Source: Oceanirhabdus sp. W0125-5
Lineage (GTDB): Bacteria > Bacillota > Clostridia > Clostridiales > Clostridiaceae
Assembly: GCF_027938815.1 (NCBI RefSeq)
Contig: NZ_CP115913.1
Coordinates: forward strand, 902,001-966,000
DNA: 64,000 bases
Direction: 5' to 3'
Made by a program: the position numbers and the translations under genes. Under the pieces are notes generated by a model, which ran no database searches, was not told where the DNA came from, and saw only the letters and a program-made list of their open reading frames with translations. Positions 8,835 through 18,677 of this stretch are shown piece after piece (position 1 is the first letter of the stretch; every line of letters begins with the position of its first letter).

Positions 8835-10232
8835 ATGGATGCATATTTATTAATAGACTTTGGAAGCACATATACAAAGCTTACAGCAGTTGATATTGAA
8901 AATGAAGAGATTTTAGCCACATCAAAAGATATAACAACAATTGAAACTAATATAATGGATGGATTCAATAATGCTTATAAAAAACTTATTGAAAACTTGA
9001 ATGGTAGAAATGTAAACTTCATTAGAAAGTTAGCTTGCTCATCGGCAGCGGGTGGTTTAAAAATGGTGGCTATAGGGTTAGTGCCAGAGTTAACTGCAGA
9101 AGCAGCGAAGAGAGCAGCATTAGGTGCTGGAGCTAGAGTGTTGAAGACATATAGTTTTGAACTTACAAAGAATGAAATTAATGAAATCAAAAATTCGAAT
9201 TTAGACATAATATTATTAGCTGGTGGAACTAACGGAGGAAATAAGGAGTGTATTTTGCATAACGCAAAGATGCTAGCAGAACACAAAGTAGGACTTCCGA
9301 TAGTTGTTGCAGGTAATAAGGTAACGTATGATGAAATTAGAGATGTTTTTGAGAAAAATGATATGATTTTTTCTTTGACAGAGAATGTAATGCCATCACT
9401 AAATGAACTTAATGTGGATCCTGCAAGAGAAGAAATAAGAAAAATATTTATGAAAAATATTATTGAAGCAAAGGGTTTAGGCAGAGCTGAGGAAATGGTT
9501 AATGGTATTCTAATGCCAACTCCAGCTGCAGTATTAAAAGCTGCAGAATACTTAAGTAAGGGATCAGATGAAGAAGATGGATTAGGTGACCTGATAGTTG
9601 TAGACATTGGAGGGGCAACAACTGATATTCATTCTTTAGCAGATGGAGAACCAACAAAAGGTGGAGTAACAATAAAAGGCTTAGAAGAGCCATTTGCAAA
9701 AAGAACTGTTGAAGGAGATCTTGGAATGAGATATTCAGCAGTATCGCTTCTTGAAGCGGCTGGAACTAAGAAAGTTAGAAAATATCTTGGAGATACTGAA
9801 AGAAAGATAGATATAGCTGGAAATTGTCAATTTAGAATAGAGAATATAAAAATGGTGCCTAAAACACAAGATGAAATAGAATTTGATGAGGCTTTAGGTA
9901 AAGTGGCTACAGAACTAGCACTTACAAGACATGTTGGGTATGTGGAAGTAACATATACACCAATGGGACCTATGTATACTCAAACTGGAAAAGATTTAAT
10001 GGAGACAAAGTATGTTATAGGAACTGGTGGGATAATAGTTCATAGTGAAAGAGCTATAGAAATATTAAAAGCTGGGGAATTTAACAAAGAAGAACCAATA
10101 TATTTAAAACCAAAGAATCCAGAATACTTAGTAGATAGAACATATATTTTGTCAGCAATGGGATTACTAGCTCAGGAATTACCTGATATGGCAGTTAGAA
10201 TCATGAAAAAATACTTGGTAAAGCTTAACTAG
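8835..10232 (+). CDS. glmL: Glutamate mutase accessory protein GlmL (MutL), ASKHA ATPase
   Basis: GlmL is encoded between the two mutase subunits and is thought to protect or reactivate glutamate mutase. The 465 residues have actin/Hsp70-like phosphate loops: LIDFGSTYTKLTAV at the N-terminus and VVDIGGATTDIHS near residue 257. The gene starts 30 bases after glmS and ends 12 bases before glmE. The exact biochemical role is known only for relatives. Confidence 0.93.
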   Translation: MDAYLLIDFGSTYTKLTAVDIENEEILATSKDITTIETNIMDGFNNAYKKLIENLNGRNVNFIRKLACSSAAGGLKMVAIGLVPELTAEAAKRAALGAGARVLKTYSFELTKNEINEIKNSNLDIILLAGGTNGGNKECILHNAKMLAEHKVGLPIVVAGNKVTYDEIRDVFEKNDMIFSLTENVMPSLNELNVDPAREEIRKIFMKNIIEAKGLGRAEEMVNGILMPTPAAVLKAAEYLSKGSDEEDGLGDLIVVDIGGATTDIHSLADGEPTKGGVTIKGLEEPFAKRTVEGDLGMRYSAVSLLEAAGTKKVRKYLGDTERKIDIAGNCQFRIENIKMVPKTQDEIEFDEALGKVATELALTRHVGYVEVTYTPMGPMYTQTGKDLMETKYVIGTGGIIVHSERAIEILKAGEFNKEEPIYLKPKNPEYLVDRTYILSAMGLLAQELPDMAVRIMKKYLVKLN

Positions 10233-10244
10233 GAGGTTATTATT

Positions 10245-11699
10245 GTGGAGTTAAATAATAAAAAGTGGACTGATGATGAATTTTATAGTGTGAGAAAAGA
10301 AATACTTAATACATGGGAAACAGGTAAAGGGGTAGCGGATTTAGAAAAGAATATTGAATATGCGAAATCTGTACCTGATCATAAGAATTTTGCAAAGAAA
10401 ATGGAATTAGCTAAAAATGAAGGTATAACTTTAGCTCAACCAAGAGCAGGTGTTGCATTAATTGATAAGCACATTGAATTACTTAGATACCTTCAGGATG
10501 AGGGTGGAGCAGATTTACTTCCATCAACTATAGATGCATATACAAGATTAAATAGATATGATGAGTGTCAAGTGGGAATTGAAGAGAGTAGAAAAGTAGG
10601 AAGATCATTATTAAATGGATTCCCAGGAGTAAACCATGGAGTTGAGGGATGTAGAAAAGTTCTTGAAGCTGTAAATGTACCTCTTGAAGCTAGACATGGT
10701 ACGCCTGATGCTAGATTATTAACTGAGATTATCCATGCAGCTGGATGGACTTCTAACGAAGGTGGAGGAATCTCATACAATATCCCATATGCAAAGAGCG
10801 TTAGTATTGAAAAGACTATTAAAGATTGGCAGTATTGTGATAGATTAGTTGGAATATATGAGGAAGCAGGAGTTTCAATTAATAGAGAGCCATTTGGTCC
10901 ACTTACTGGAACTATAGTACCTCCAAGTACATCAAATGCCGTTGCAATAGTTGAAGCATTAATGGCAGCTGAGCAAGGGGTTAAGAGTATAACTGTTGGA
11001 TATGGTCAATGTGGAAACTTGATTCAAGACGTCGCGGCTATAAGAGCTTTACAATCACAGTGTGATGAATATTTAAGAAATAACGGATATAATGATTGTG
11101 TTGTTACAACTGTTTTCCACCAATGGATGGGTGGATTCCCAGCTGATGAAGCTAAAGCTTTTGGTGTAATATCAAATGGTGCTGCAACAGCTACTTTAGC
11201 AGGAGCTACAAAAGTTATTGTTAAGACTCCACACGAAGCAATAGGAATACCTACAAAAGAAGCAAACTGTGAAGGAATAAAAACTACTAAAATGACAATA
11301 AACCTTTTACAAGGGCAACAACTTGCAATGTCAGATGAGTTAAAAACTGAAATAGCAATCATAAAAGCTGAGACAAAATGTATGATAGACAAATTATATG
11401 AAATTGGTAAAGGTGATTTAGCAATCGGTGCTGTTAAAGGATTTGATATGGGAGTAGTTGATATTCCATTTGCACCAAGTAAATATAACTATGGTAAGAT
11501 GATGCCTGCTAGAGATAACAATGGAGCTGTAAGATATCTTAAGTTTGGTAATATTCCTTTCACAAAAGAGCTTAAGGACTATAACATGAAAAAGCTTGAA
11601 GAAAGAGGAAAATTTGAAGGAAGAGAAGTTGGATTCCAAATGACTGTAGATGATATATTTGCAGTAGGTAAAGGTAGATTGGTTGGTAGACTAGAATAG
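10245..11699 (+). CDS. glmE: Methylaspartate mutase epsilon subunit
   Basis: The large catalytic subunit of glutamate mutase forms the TIM barrel that binds glutamate and, with the sigma subunit, adenosylcobalamin. The 484 residues match the known clostridial length (about 483). Family segments are visible: [16 protein letters not shown], the glycine-rich [14 protein letters not shown], and [10 protein letters not shown]. The GTG start at 10245 is supported by AGGAGG at 10231-10236. There is no strong terminator before the lyase gene 110 bases on, so read-through is likely. Confidence 0.96.
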   Translation: MELNNKKWTDDEFYSVRKEILNTWETGKGVADLEKNIEYAKSVPDHKNFAKKMELAKNEGITLAQPRAGVALIDKHIELLRYLQDEGGADLLPSTIDAYTRLNRYDECQVGIEESRKVGRSLLNGFPGVNHGVEGCRKVLEAVNVPLEARHGTPDARLLTEIIHAAGWTSNEGGGISYNIPYAKSVSIEKTIKDWQYCDRLVGIYEEAGVSINREPFGPLTGTIVPPSTSNAVAIVEALMAAEQGVKSITVGYGQCGNLIQDVAAIRALQSQCDEYLRNNGYNDCVVTTVFHQWMGGFPADEAKAFGVISNGAATATLAGATKVIVKTPHEAIGIPTKEANCEGIKTTKMTINLLQGQQLAMSDELKTEIAIIKAETKCMIDKLYEIGKGDLAIGAVKGFDMGVVDIPFAPSKYNYGKMMPARDNNGAVRYLKFGNIPFTKELKDYNMKKLEERGKFEGREVGFQMTVDDIFAVGKGRLVGRLE

Positions 11700-11809
11700 A
11701 TATTTGGTTAGGGGGAAGTTAAAATTCTCCCTGACTTTTAATAAATTTAAGATTTAGGTCAGTTTGGAAAAATATGAAACTAATTAATGAAAAGGATAGG
11801 TGCGTAGCT

Positions 11810-13057
11810 ATGAAAATTATTGATGTGGTTTGTTCACCAGGAAAAACAGGATTCTATTTTGACGATCAAAGAGCAATCAAGAGTGGAGCAGGACATGATG
11901 GATTTACTTACACTGGTGAGGCTATTACAGAAGGATTTAAGTCAATAAGACAAGCGGGAGAATCGATTTCTGTTATGTTAATATTAGAAGATGGGCAAGT
12001 AGCACATGGTGATTGTGCAGCAGTTCAATATTCAGGTGCTGGTGGAAGAGACCCTCTTTTCTTAGCAGAAGATTTTATTCCAGTTATCGAAAAAGAAATC
12101 GCTCCAAAACTAATTGGAAGAGAACTTAATTGTTTTAGAGAATTAGCAGAAGAGTTTGACAGAATGCAGATTAACGGAAAGAGATTACATACAGCTATTA
12201 GATATGGAGTTACTCAAGCGATTTTAGATGGAGTTGCTAAAGCGAAACATTTAACAATGGCTGAAATAGTTAATGAAGAATATAACGTAGGAAAAGAAAT
12301 TAAGAGAATACCTATTTTTACTCAATCTGGAGATAATAGATATGATAATGTTGATAAGATGATTATCAAAACTGCAGATGTTATGCCTCATGCATTAATA
12401 AACCATGTAGAAGATAAATTAGGATTAAAAGGTGAGAAACTTCTTGAGTACGTTAAGTGGATGACTGCTAGAGTACAGCAGTTAAGAACTGATGAATCTT
12501 ATAATCCAATATTCCACATTGATGTTTATGGAACAATCGGTATTGCATTTGATTGTGATAATAACGCTATGGCTGATTATCTTGAAACATTAGCAGAAGC
12601 TGCTAAGCCTTTCAAATTAAGAATTGAAGGTCCTATGGATGTTGAAGATAGACAAAAGCAAATGGAAGCTCTTAGAGATCTAACTGCTGAAGTTGACAGA
12701 AGAGGAATAAATATAGAGTTAGTTGCAGATGAATGGTGTAATACATTTGAAGATGTTAAATTCTTTGCAGATAACAAAGCAGGACATATGTTACAAATTA
12801 AAACTCCAGACTTAGGAGGAGTTAATAATACTGCAGAAGCAATTATATACTGTAATGAAAAAGGTTTAGGTGCTTACTGTGGAGGAACATGTAACGAAAC
12901 TAATAGATCAGCAGAGGTAACTACTAACATTGCTATGGCATGTGCTGCAACTCAATGTTTAGCTAAGCCAGGAATGGGTGTTGATGAAGGTTACATGATC
13001 GTTAATAATGAAATGAACAGGGTTTTAGCTTTAGTTAATAGAAGAAAAAACGCTTAA
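11810..13057 (+). CDS. mal: Methylaspartate ammonia-lyase
   Basis: This enolase-superfamily enzyme removes ammonia from 3-methylaspartate to give mesaconate, step two of the pathway. Expected catalytic elements are present: metal ligands in HIDVYG, RIEGPMD and LVADEWCNT, the catalytic Lys in IKTPDLGG, and the His in MPHALIN. I start at ATG 11810 (415 residues) because the protein then begins MKIIDVVCSPG as the well-known C. tetanomorphum enzyme does (413 residues). An ATG at 11774 would add 12 residues and has a poor ribosome binding site, but neither site is strong. Confidence 0.95.
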   Translation: MKIIDVVCSPGKTGFYFDDQRAIKSGAGHDGFTYTGEAITEGFKSIRQAGESISVMLILEDGQVAHGDCAAVQYSGAGGRDPLFLAEDFIPVIEKEIAPKLIGRELNCFRELAEEFDRMQINGKRLHTAIRYGVTQAILDGVAKAKHLTMAEIVNEEYNVGKEIKRIPIFTQSGDNRYDNVDKMIIKTADVMPHALINHVEDKLGLKGEKLLEYVKWMTARVQQLRTDESYNPIFHIDVYGTIGIAFDCDNNAMADYLETLAEAAKPFKLRIEGPMDVEDRQKQMEALRDLTAEVDRRGINIELVADEWCNTFEDVKFFADNKAGHMLQIKTPDLGGVNNTAEAIIYCNEKGLGAYCGGTCNETNRSAEVTTNIAMACAATQCLAKPGMGVDEGYMIVNNEMNRVLALVNRRKNA

Positions 13058-13072
13058 AAATAAATAAATTAT

Positions 13073-13104
13073 AAAAGGCGGTTTTTTATAACTGCCTTTT
13101 ATAT
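13073..13104 (+). terminator. Terminator after mal
   Basis: Stem AAAAGGCGGTT / AACTGCCTTTT with one G-T pair and a T-rich loop. It separates the mutase/lyase part of the pathway from the mesaconase and citramalate-lyase genes. Confidence 0.75.
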
Positions 13105-13175
13105 TATTCTCATAAGAGATTTCTAAATTAAGAAGTACTGTGTATTTAATATGATAAGCTGAATAAGTACAAGTA

Positions 13176-13217
13176 AGACAATTTTACGAATACTAAAAAG
13201 TATAGTATAAATTGTCT
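13176..13217. repeat. Long inverted repeat upstream of the mesaconase genes
   Basis: AGACAATTT (13176-13184) pairs with AAATTGTCT (13209-13217), and inside it ATACT-AAAA-AGTAT forms a second perfect stem. It lies 25-65 bases before the AGGAGG of the next gene, so it could be an operator or a leader hairpin. It has no T run in the + direction and so is not an obvious terminator. Confidence 0.5.
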
Positions 13218-13253
13218 ATTATGCATTGTGCGAATATTTAAGGAGGAGTAGTT

Positions 13254-14096
13254 GTGAGAGAGATTAATGTAAAAGAAATCACATCAGCTGTTAAAAAATT
13301 ATGTATAGATGCAAATTATTACTTAAGTAGCGATGTTAGAGAAAAACTTAATAGTGCTAGACAAGAAGAAGAATGGGAAATTGCTAAAGGGATTTTAGAT
13401 AACATAATAGAGAATGCAGAGATAGCAAAGAATGAAAAGATGCCTATGTGTCAAGATACTGGTATGGCATGTATTTTTGTTGAAATAGGTCAGGATGTTC
13501 ATGTTACTGGTGGATTATTAGAAGAAGCTATAAATAAAGGTGTAGCAGAAGGGTATTCTGAAGGTTATCTAAGAAAATCTGTTGTAAAGGATCCTTTGGA
13601 TAGAGTTAATACGGGAGATAATACTCCAGCTGTAATTTACTATGATATAGTTCAAGGTGACAAGATTAAAATAACTGTTGCACCTAAAGGATTCGGATCA
13701 GAAAACATGAGTCAAATAAAAATGCTTAAGCCTGCAGATGGACTTGAAGGGGTTAAGGAGTTTATATTAAAAGTTGTTAAAGAAGCAGGACCTAATCCAT
13801 GTCCTCCTATAGTTGTTGGAGTTGGAATTGGTGGAACTTTTGATAGAGCTGCTATGCTTGCAAAAAAAGCACTTCTTAGACCATTAAACTCGACAAATAA
13901 AAATGAGTTTTATGCAAATCTAGAAGAAGAACTTGTAGAGGCAATTAATAAGATGGGAATCGGACCACAAGGTTTTGGAGGAAAGACAACATCTTTAGGT
14001 GTAAATATTGAAACATACCCAACTCATATTGCAGGATTGCCAGTTGCAGTAAATATAAATTGTCATGCAACAAGACATGCAGAGATAGAGCTTTAA
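13254..14096 (+). CDS. Mesaconate/fumarate hydratase alpha subunit (class I, Fe-S)
   Basis: This subunit carries the 4Fe-4S cluster of a two-subunit class I fumarase-type hydratase. In this setting it most likely adds water to mesaconate to give (S)-citramalate, step three of glutamate fermentation. The 280 residues include the cysteine motif PMCQDTGMA, the ligand region GPNPCPP, and a CHATRHAE ending. GTG start with AGGAGG (13241-13246). It is followed 33 bases later by the beta subunit. Mesaconase activity is inferred from the genes on both sides; class I fumarases can act on both substrates. Confidence 0.88.
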   Translation: MREINVKEITSAVKKLCIDANYYLSSDVREKLNSARQEEEWEIAKGILDNIIENAEIAKNEKMPMCQDTGMACIFVEIGQDVHVTGGLLEEAINKGVAEGYSEGYLRKSVVKDPLDRVNTGDNTPAVIYYDIVQGDKIKITVAPKGFGSENMSQIKMLKPADGLEGVKEFILKVVKEAGPNPCPPIVVGVGIGGTFDRAAMLAKKALLRPLNSTNKNEFYANLEEELVEAINKMGIGPQGFGGKTTSLGVNIETYPTHIAGLPVAVNINCHATRHAEIEL

Positions 14097-14129
14097 TAAC
14101 CAATTCTATAGATATAGGGAGGAATAGTT

Positions 14130-14690
14130 ATGGAAAAGAAAGTGATACTACCATTAACAGAAGAAAAAGTTATAGGATTGAAGGCAGGAGATACAGTACT
14201 TTTATCAGGAGTATTATATACAGGAAGAGATGCAGCACATAAGCGATTATGTGATCTAGTAGAAGAAGGAAAAGAATTGCCAATAGAAGTTAAGGATCAA
14301 GTTATTTATTATGTAGGACCAACTCCAGCAAAGCCAGGTAATGCGTTTGGATCAGGAGGACCAACAACTAGTTATAGAATGGATCCATATGCTCCAACGT
14401 TACTAGATTTAGGTTTAAGAGGCATGATAGGTAAAGGATTAAGAAGTAAAGAAGTAATTGAATCTATGGTGAAGAATAAAGCAGTTTACTTTGGTGCTAT
14501 AGGTGGTGCGGCTGCGCTTATTGGAAAGTCTGTTGTAAAATCAGAAGTGGTATGTTATGAAGATTTAGGAGCAGAAGCTATAAGAAGAATTGAAGTAAAG
14601 GATTTTCCTGTTGTTGTGGTAATAGATAGCGAAGGAAATAACCTTTATGAGCAAGGGCAAGCGGCTTACTTGAACAGTTTAGAAAAATAG
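14130..14690 (+). CDS. Mesaconate/fumarate hydratase beta subunit (class I)
   Basis: This is the second subunit of the class I hydratase, forming the domain that closes over the substrate. The 186 residues show the typical VLLSGVLYTGRDAAHKRL, YVGPTPAKPG and GPTTSYRMDPYAP segments. GGGAGGAA precedes the ATG. It pairs with the alpha subunit directly upstream and precedes the lyase genes in the same direction. Confidence 0.9.
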   Translation: MEKKVILPLTEEKVIGLKAGDTVLLSGVLYTGRDAAHKRLCDLVEEGKELPIEVKDQVIYYVGPTPAKPGNAFGSGGPTTSYRMDPYAPTLLDLGLRGMIGKGLRSKEVIESMVKNKAVYFGAIGGAAALIGKSVVKSEVVCYEDLGAEAIRRIEVKDFPVVVVIDSEGNNLYEQGQAAYLNSLEK

Positions 14691-14729
14691 TTGTAAGTAC
14701 TCAACTTTCAATATAAGGGAGTGATACAG

Positions 14730-14996
14730 GTGAAGATAATGAAACCAGCAAAGGCAGGTACATTTGAGTCTAATGATATATATGTTACAGTTATGCCAAG
14801 TGAAGGAAATGGAATAGAGTTAGAACTTGAAAGTATTGTTATGCAACAATTTGGTGATGAAATAAAAATGGTGATAATGGATACTTTAAAAGAACTAGGA
14901 GTTCAGGATGTAATAATAAGAGCACAGGACAAAGGGGCTTTAAATTATACTATAAAAGCTAGAGTTGAAACTGCTGTTAAAAGGGGGTGTGAATAG
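14730..14996 (+). CDS. citD: Citrate/citramalate lyase acyl carrier protein (gamma subunit)
   Basis: CitD carries the phosphoribosyl-dephospho-CoA thiol arm on which the acyl group is exchanged. I prefer GTG 14730 over GTG 14721 because AAGGGAGTGA (14715-14724) is then correctly spaced. The protein is then 88 residues and the attachment serine in AGTFESND falls at Ser14, the position in characterised CitD proteins. The stop is two bases before citE. In this cluster the complex is most likely citramalate lyase, which splits citramalate into pyruvate and acetate. Confidence 0.92.
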   Translation: MKIMKPAKAGTFESNDIYVTVMPSEGNGIELELESIVMQQFGDEIKMVIMDTLKELGVQDVIIRAQDKGALNYTIKARVETAVKRGCE

Positions 14997-14998
14997 CT

Positions 14999-15871
14999 AT
15001 GAGAAATTTAAGAAGAACTATGCTGTTCATGCCAGGAAACAATCCTAGCATGATACAAAATGCTGATATTCTTGGAGCAGATTCTATAATTCTGGACCTT
15101 GAAGATGCTGTTAGCTTAACAGAGAAGGACAGTGCTAGAATATTGGTTAGAGAGGCTATTAAGAACTTAAATTTTGAAAATGTAGAGTTAATAGTAAGAA
15201 TTAATCCTATTGAGACTATATTCGCAGAAGAGGATATAAGAGCTATAGGACAGGTTAAGCCTGATACAATACTTGTTCCTAAAGCTAATGAAGAAGATAT
15301 TATAAAGGTATCAAAAATGCTTGATGAGATTGAAGATGAAATGCAATTCAATAAAGGGGAAATAAAACTTATTGCATTGATTGAATCAGCTTATGGAGTA
15401 GAGAATGTTTATAATATTATTAAAGCGTCAGAAAGAGTTAATGGTGTATTATTAGGTGGAGAAGATTTAGCTGCTGACATGGGAATAAAGAGAACTAAAG
15501 AGGGGCAAGAAGTATTCTATGCTAGAAATAAAGTAGCAACAGCATGTAAAGCTTTAGGTGTTTCTTCAATAGATACTCCATTTACAGATACAAATGATTG
15601 TATCGGATTAAAAGAGGATACGAGAAAAGCAAAAAGTCTAGGAATGACAGGTAAAGCAGCAATAAATCCGAGACAGATTGATGATATACATGAGGTTTAT
15701 TCACCAACTGAAGGAGAAATAAATCATGCTAAGAGAGTTATGGAGGCTAAGGAGAAGGCAGAGAGTGAGGGGCTTGGAGTATTTTCACTTGATGGAAAAA
15801 TGATAGATGCACCTATCATAAATAGGGCTAAAGCTACTCTTGAGCTTGCAGATATTCTTGGATTATTATAG
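14999..15871 (+). CDS. citE: Citrate/citramalate lyase beta subunit
   Basis: This HpcH/HpaI-fold lyase cleaves the acyl-thioester of citramalate (or citrate), releasing pyruvate (or oxaloacetate). The 290 residues have the family start RTMLFMPGNNPSMIQNA, the metal-binding region SIILDLEDAV near residue 35 and GGEDLAADMG near 160. Almost contiguous with citD, and 20 bases before citF. Citramalate as substrate is inferred from the pathway context. Confidence 0.94.
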   Translation: MRNLRRTMLFMPGNNPSMIQNADILGADSIILDLEDAVSLTEKDSARILVREAIKNLNFENVELIVRINPIETIFAEEDIRAIGQVKPDTILVPKANEEDIIKVSKMLDEIEDEMQFNKGEIKLIALIESAYGVENVYNIIKASERVNGVLLGGEDLAADMGIKRTKEGQEVFYARNKVATACKALGVSSIDTPFTDTNDCIGLKEDTRKAKSLGMTGKAAINPRQIDDIHEVYSPTEGEINHAKRVMEAKEKAESEGLGVFSLDGKMIDAPIINRAKATLELADILGLL

Positions 15872-15891
15872 AGAAAAGTGAGGGATGATTT

Positions 15892-17430
15892 ATGAAGAAT
15901 ATTCTTGGAAGAGAAATTCCAGATTATATAGAAGGTTATGGTGAAGTAAAGCCTTTCCAAGGGGCTTATGTGAACTATGGTAATAAGAAGAAAGTTGGAG
16001 TAAATGTTTCAAGTGTAGCACCAGGAGAAATGAAATTACATCATGGAATAGATAGCGTGCTTGATAAATTAGAACTTAGAGATGGAATGAACATATCTTT
16101 TCATCATCATTTAAGAAATGGTGACTATGTTTTAAATACTGTTGTTGATGAGCTAGCGAAAAGAGGAATAAAAGATCTAACTATTGTTGCAAGTTCCATT
16201 TTCCCAGTTCATGCACCGTTAGTTGAACATATAAAAACTGGAGTAGTTACAGGAATTTATGCAGCATACATGTCAGGCCCAGTAGCGAAAGCAGTTTCAA
16301 AAGGTCTTTTAAAGAATCCAGCAATAATGCATACACATGGCGGTAGAGCAAGATTAATTGAGAGTGGTGATTTGCATATAGATATCGCATTCCTTGCGTC
16401 ACCTACATCTGATGAATATGGAAATGTGAATGGACTATTTGGAAAATCAGCTTGTGGAGTTTTAGGATATGCTGTAGCTGATGCTGAGTATGCTGATATT
16501 ACTGTAGCAGTTACAGATAATCTTGTTGAGTATCCTAATGCACCAATTGAAATAAGCCAGGTTTATGTGGATTATGTTGCAGTTGTGGAGTCTATTGGAG
16601 ATCCTAAGGGGATAGTATCAGGAACAACACAAATTACAAAAGACCCTGTAGGATTAAAAATTGCTAAAATGACATCTGAGGTAATGAAGGCTTCCGGATT
16701 AGTTAAGGATGGTTTATCATTCCAAACAGGAGCTGGTGGAATTTCTCTAGCTGTAGCGGCTGAACTTAAAAAGATTATGCAGAAAGAGAAGATTAAAGGT
16801 AGTTTTGCAGCTGGAGGTATAACAGGATATATAGTTGATATGTATGAGGAAGGATTATTTAATGCACTATTTGATGTACAGTGTTTTGATTTAAAAGCTG
16901 TAGAATCATGTGGAAAAAATCCGAAACATCAATTAATGTCATCATCTATGTATGGTAACCCAAATAATAAAGGTGCAGTTGTTAACAAACTTGACATTAT
17001 GATTTTAGGAGCTACAGAGGTAGATACAGATTTTAATGTTAATGTAACAACAGGATCTGATGGAAATATTATGGGAGGATCTGGAGGACACAGTGATACA
17101 GCTGCTGGATCTAAGCTTACTATCATAGTATCAAAGCTTGTTAAATCTAGATTATCTGTAATTAAAGATAAAGTAACTACTGTGACAACTCCTGGAGAAA
17201 CTGTAGATGTAATAGTTACTGAAAGAGGAATAGCTATTAATCCAAAGAGAACAGACTTAATTGAGCAGTTAAATAAAACTCATCTCCCTATTAAAACAAT
17301 AGAAGAGCTTAAAGAAGAGGCTGAGAGAATTGCAGGTAAAGCAAAGTCTATTGAATTGGAAGAAGATATTGTTGCTGTAGTAGAATATAGAGATGGTACA
17401 GTTATTGATGTTGTAAGAAAAGTAAAATAA
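15892..17430 (+). CDS. citF: Citrate/citramalate lyase alpha subunit (CoA-transferase)
   Basis: The alpha subunit swaps the acetyl group on the carrier protein for the incoming citramalate or citrate. The 512 residues are full length for CitF. They include the HHHLRNGDYV region, an HTHGGRARLIESG segment and the glycine-rich TGSDGNIMGGSGGHSDTAAG loop. It is the last of the lyase structural genes before a strong terminator; the activating genes citC, citX and citG follow as a separate unit. Confidence 0.94.
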   Translation: MKNILGREIPDYIEGYGEVKPFQGAYVNYGNKKKVGVNVSSVAPGEMKLHHGIDSVLDKLELRDGMNISFHHHLRNGDYVLNTVVDELAKRGIKDLTIVASSIFPVHAPLVEHIKTGVVTGIYAAYMSGPVAKAVSKGLLKNPAIMHTHGGRARLIESGDLHIDIAFLASPTSDEYGNVNGLFGKSACGVLGYAVADAEYADITVAVTDNLVEYPNAPIEISQVYVDYVAVVESIGDPKGIVSGTTQITKDPVGLKIAKMTSEVMKASGLVKDGLSFQTGAGGISLAVAAELKKIMQKEKIKGSFAAGGITGYIVDMYEEGLFNALFDVQCFDLKAVESCGKNPKHQLMSSSMYGNPNNKGAVVNKLDIMILGATEVDTDFNVNVTTGSDGNIMGGSGGHSDTAAGSKLTIIVSKLVKSRLSVIKDKVTTVTTPGETVDVIVTERGIAINPKRTDLIEQLNKTHLPIKTIEELKEEAERIAGKAKSIELEEDIVAVVEYRDGTVIDVVRKVK

Positions 17431-17472
17431 GTAGTTTTATAAAGTAAATAGTTTATAGAGAAATAAATATAG

Positions 17473-17507
17473 TTAGGGTAGGTTAATCTCTACCCTAATA
17501 TTTTTTT
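17473..17507 (+). terminator. Terminator after citF
   Basis: Nine-base perfect stem TTAGGGTAG / CTACCCTAA, eight-base loop, then a T run. Confidence 0.88.
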
Positions 17508-17632
17508 GGAAATAGATATAATAATAGTTAATGATAATCTACTGAAAAAAGTTTATTGTTATAGAATAGTTTGATATAATAAGACTAATATTGGCTTTAT
17601 GTGTATGAACATAGGAATTGAGGGTGATATAA

Positions 17633-18673
17633 ATGTACGATTTTGTAATTGAAGAAATCAATATTTCTAATGTTAATCAGTTAGATGATGTAAAGAAATT
17701 TTTAAAGAATTTTGACTTAGAATTTGAAGAGAATATTGATTGTACAATAGTTATTAAACAAGGTGGAAAAATAGTAGGTACTTGTTCAAAATCGGGGAAT
17801 ATCCTTAAATGTTTTGCAATTGATTCAAGTATGAGAGGAATGGGACTATCTTCAAAACTTGTTACTTGGATGAATAATAAACTTTTTGATCAAGGAGTTT
17901 ATCATAGTTTTATATTTACAAAGCCTGAAAATATTAATATATTTACTGGTGTAGGATATAAACTTATTCAGAAGGTTAAAGAAGTTGCATTATTAGAAAC
18001 AGGTGTGGAAAATATAAATAAACACATAAAGAGAATTATAGAAAAGTATGATTTAAAAAATAATAAAAAAGCAGCTTTAGTAATGAATTGCAATCCTTTT
18101 ACATGGGGACATAGATATTTAATAGAAAAAGCTTCATTAGAAAATGAAGAAGTCATAATTTTTATTGTAGAAGAAGATAGATCTCTATTTCCTTTTAAGT
18201 ATAGGTATGAGCTAGTTAAACAGGGGGTAGCGGATCTGAAAAATGTTAAAGTTGTTCCAGGTGGAGAATATATAATATCATCAGCAACATTTCCTAATTA
18301 TTTCTTAAGAAAGAAAGATGATGTCCTTAGAATTTTTACTGAATTAGATGCTTCTATATTTGGAGAATATTTTTGTAATGAATTATCAATAAATAAGCGA
18401 TATGTTGGAGAAGAACCATTCTGTGAAGTAACACAAGCATATAATGAAACTTTATCAGATACCTTAGAGAAGTATGGGGTAGAGTTGGAAATAGTAAAGA
18501 GAAGAGAATTTAAAGGAAAAGCTATAAGTGCATCACAGGTTAGAGAAGTTATCAAAGGTGGAGAAATATCTTACTTAAAAAATTTAGTACCAGATGTTAC
18601 TATGAAGTTTCTATTGAGTTCAGAAGGAAAGGAGATAATGGAGAAGATTAAATATAGCACTTCTCCTCACTAA
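17633..18673 (+). CDS. citC: [Citrate (pro-3S)-lyase] ligase
   Basis: CitC acetylates the carrier-protein thiol with acetate and ATP, turning the lyase on. The 346 residues combine an N-terminal GNAT-like domain (about 1-130, GRGMGLSSKLV type) with a C-terminal nucleotidyltransferase domain whose HxGH-like motif is NPFTWGHRYLIEKA (near residue 155). It follows the citF terminator with its own leader and is four bases from citX. Confidence 0.93.
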   Translation: MYDFVIEEINISNVNQLDDVKKFLKNFDLEFEENIDCTIVIKQGGKIVGTCSKSGNILKCFAIDSSMRGMGLSSKLVTWMNNKLFDQGVYHSFIFTKPENINIFTGVGYKLIQKVKEVALLETGVENINKHIKRIIEKYDLKNNKKAALVMNCNPFTWGHRYLIEKASLENEEVIIFIVEEDRSLFPFKYRYELVKQGVADLKNVKVVPGGEYIISSATFPNYFLRKKDDVLRIFTELDASIFGEYFCNELSINKRYVGEEPFCEVTQAYNETLSDTLEKYGVELEIVKRREFKGKAISASQVREVIKGGEISYLKNLVPDVTMKFLLSSEGKEIMEKIKYSTSPH

Positions 18674-18677
18674 GCTT

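Noticed and set aside
8975..9607. Minus-strand open frame of 210 codons opposite glmL
   Set aside because: No ribosome binding site and low-complexity composition; it is a shadow of glmL, which has clear domain motifs.
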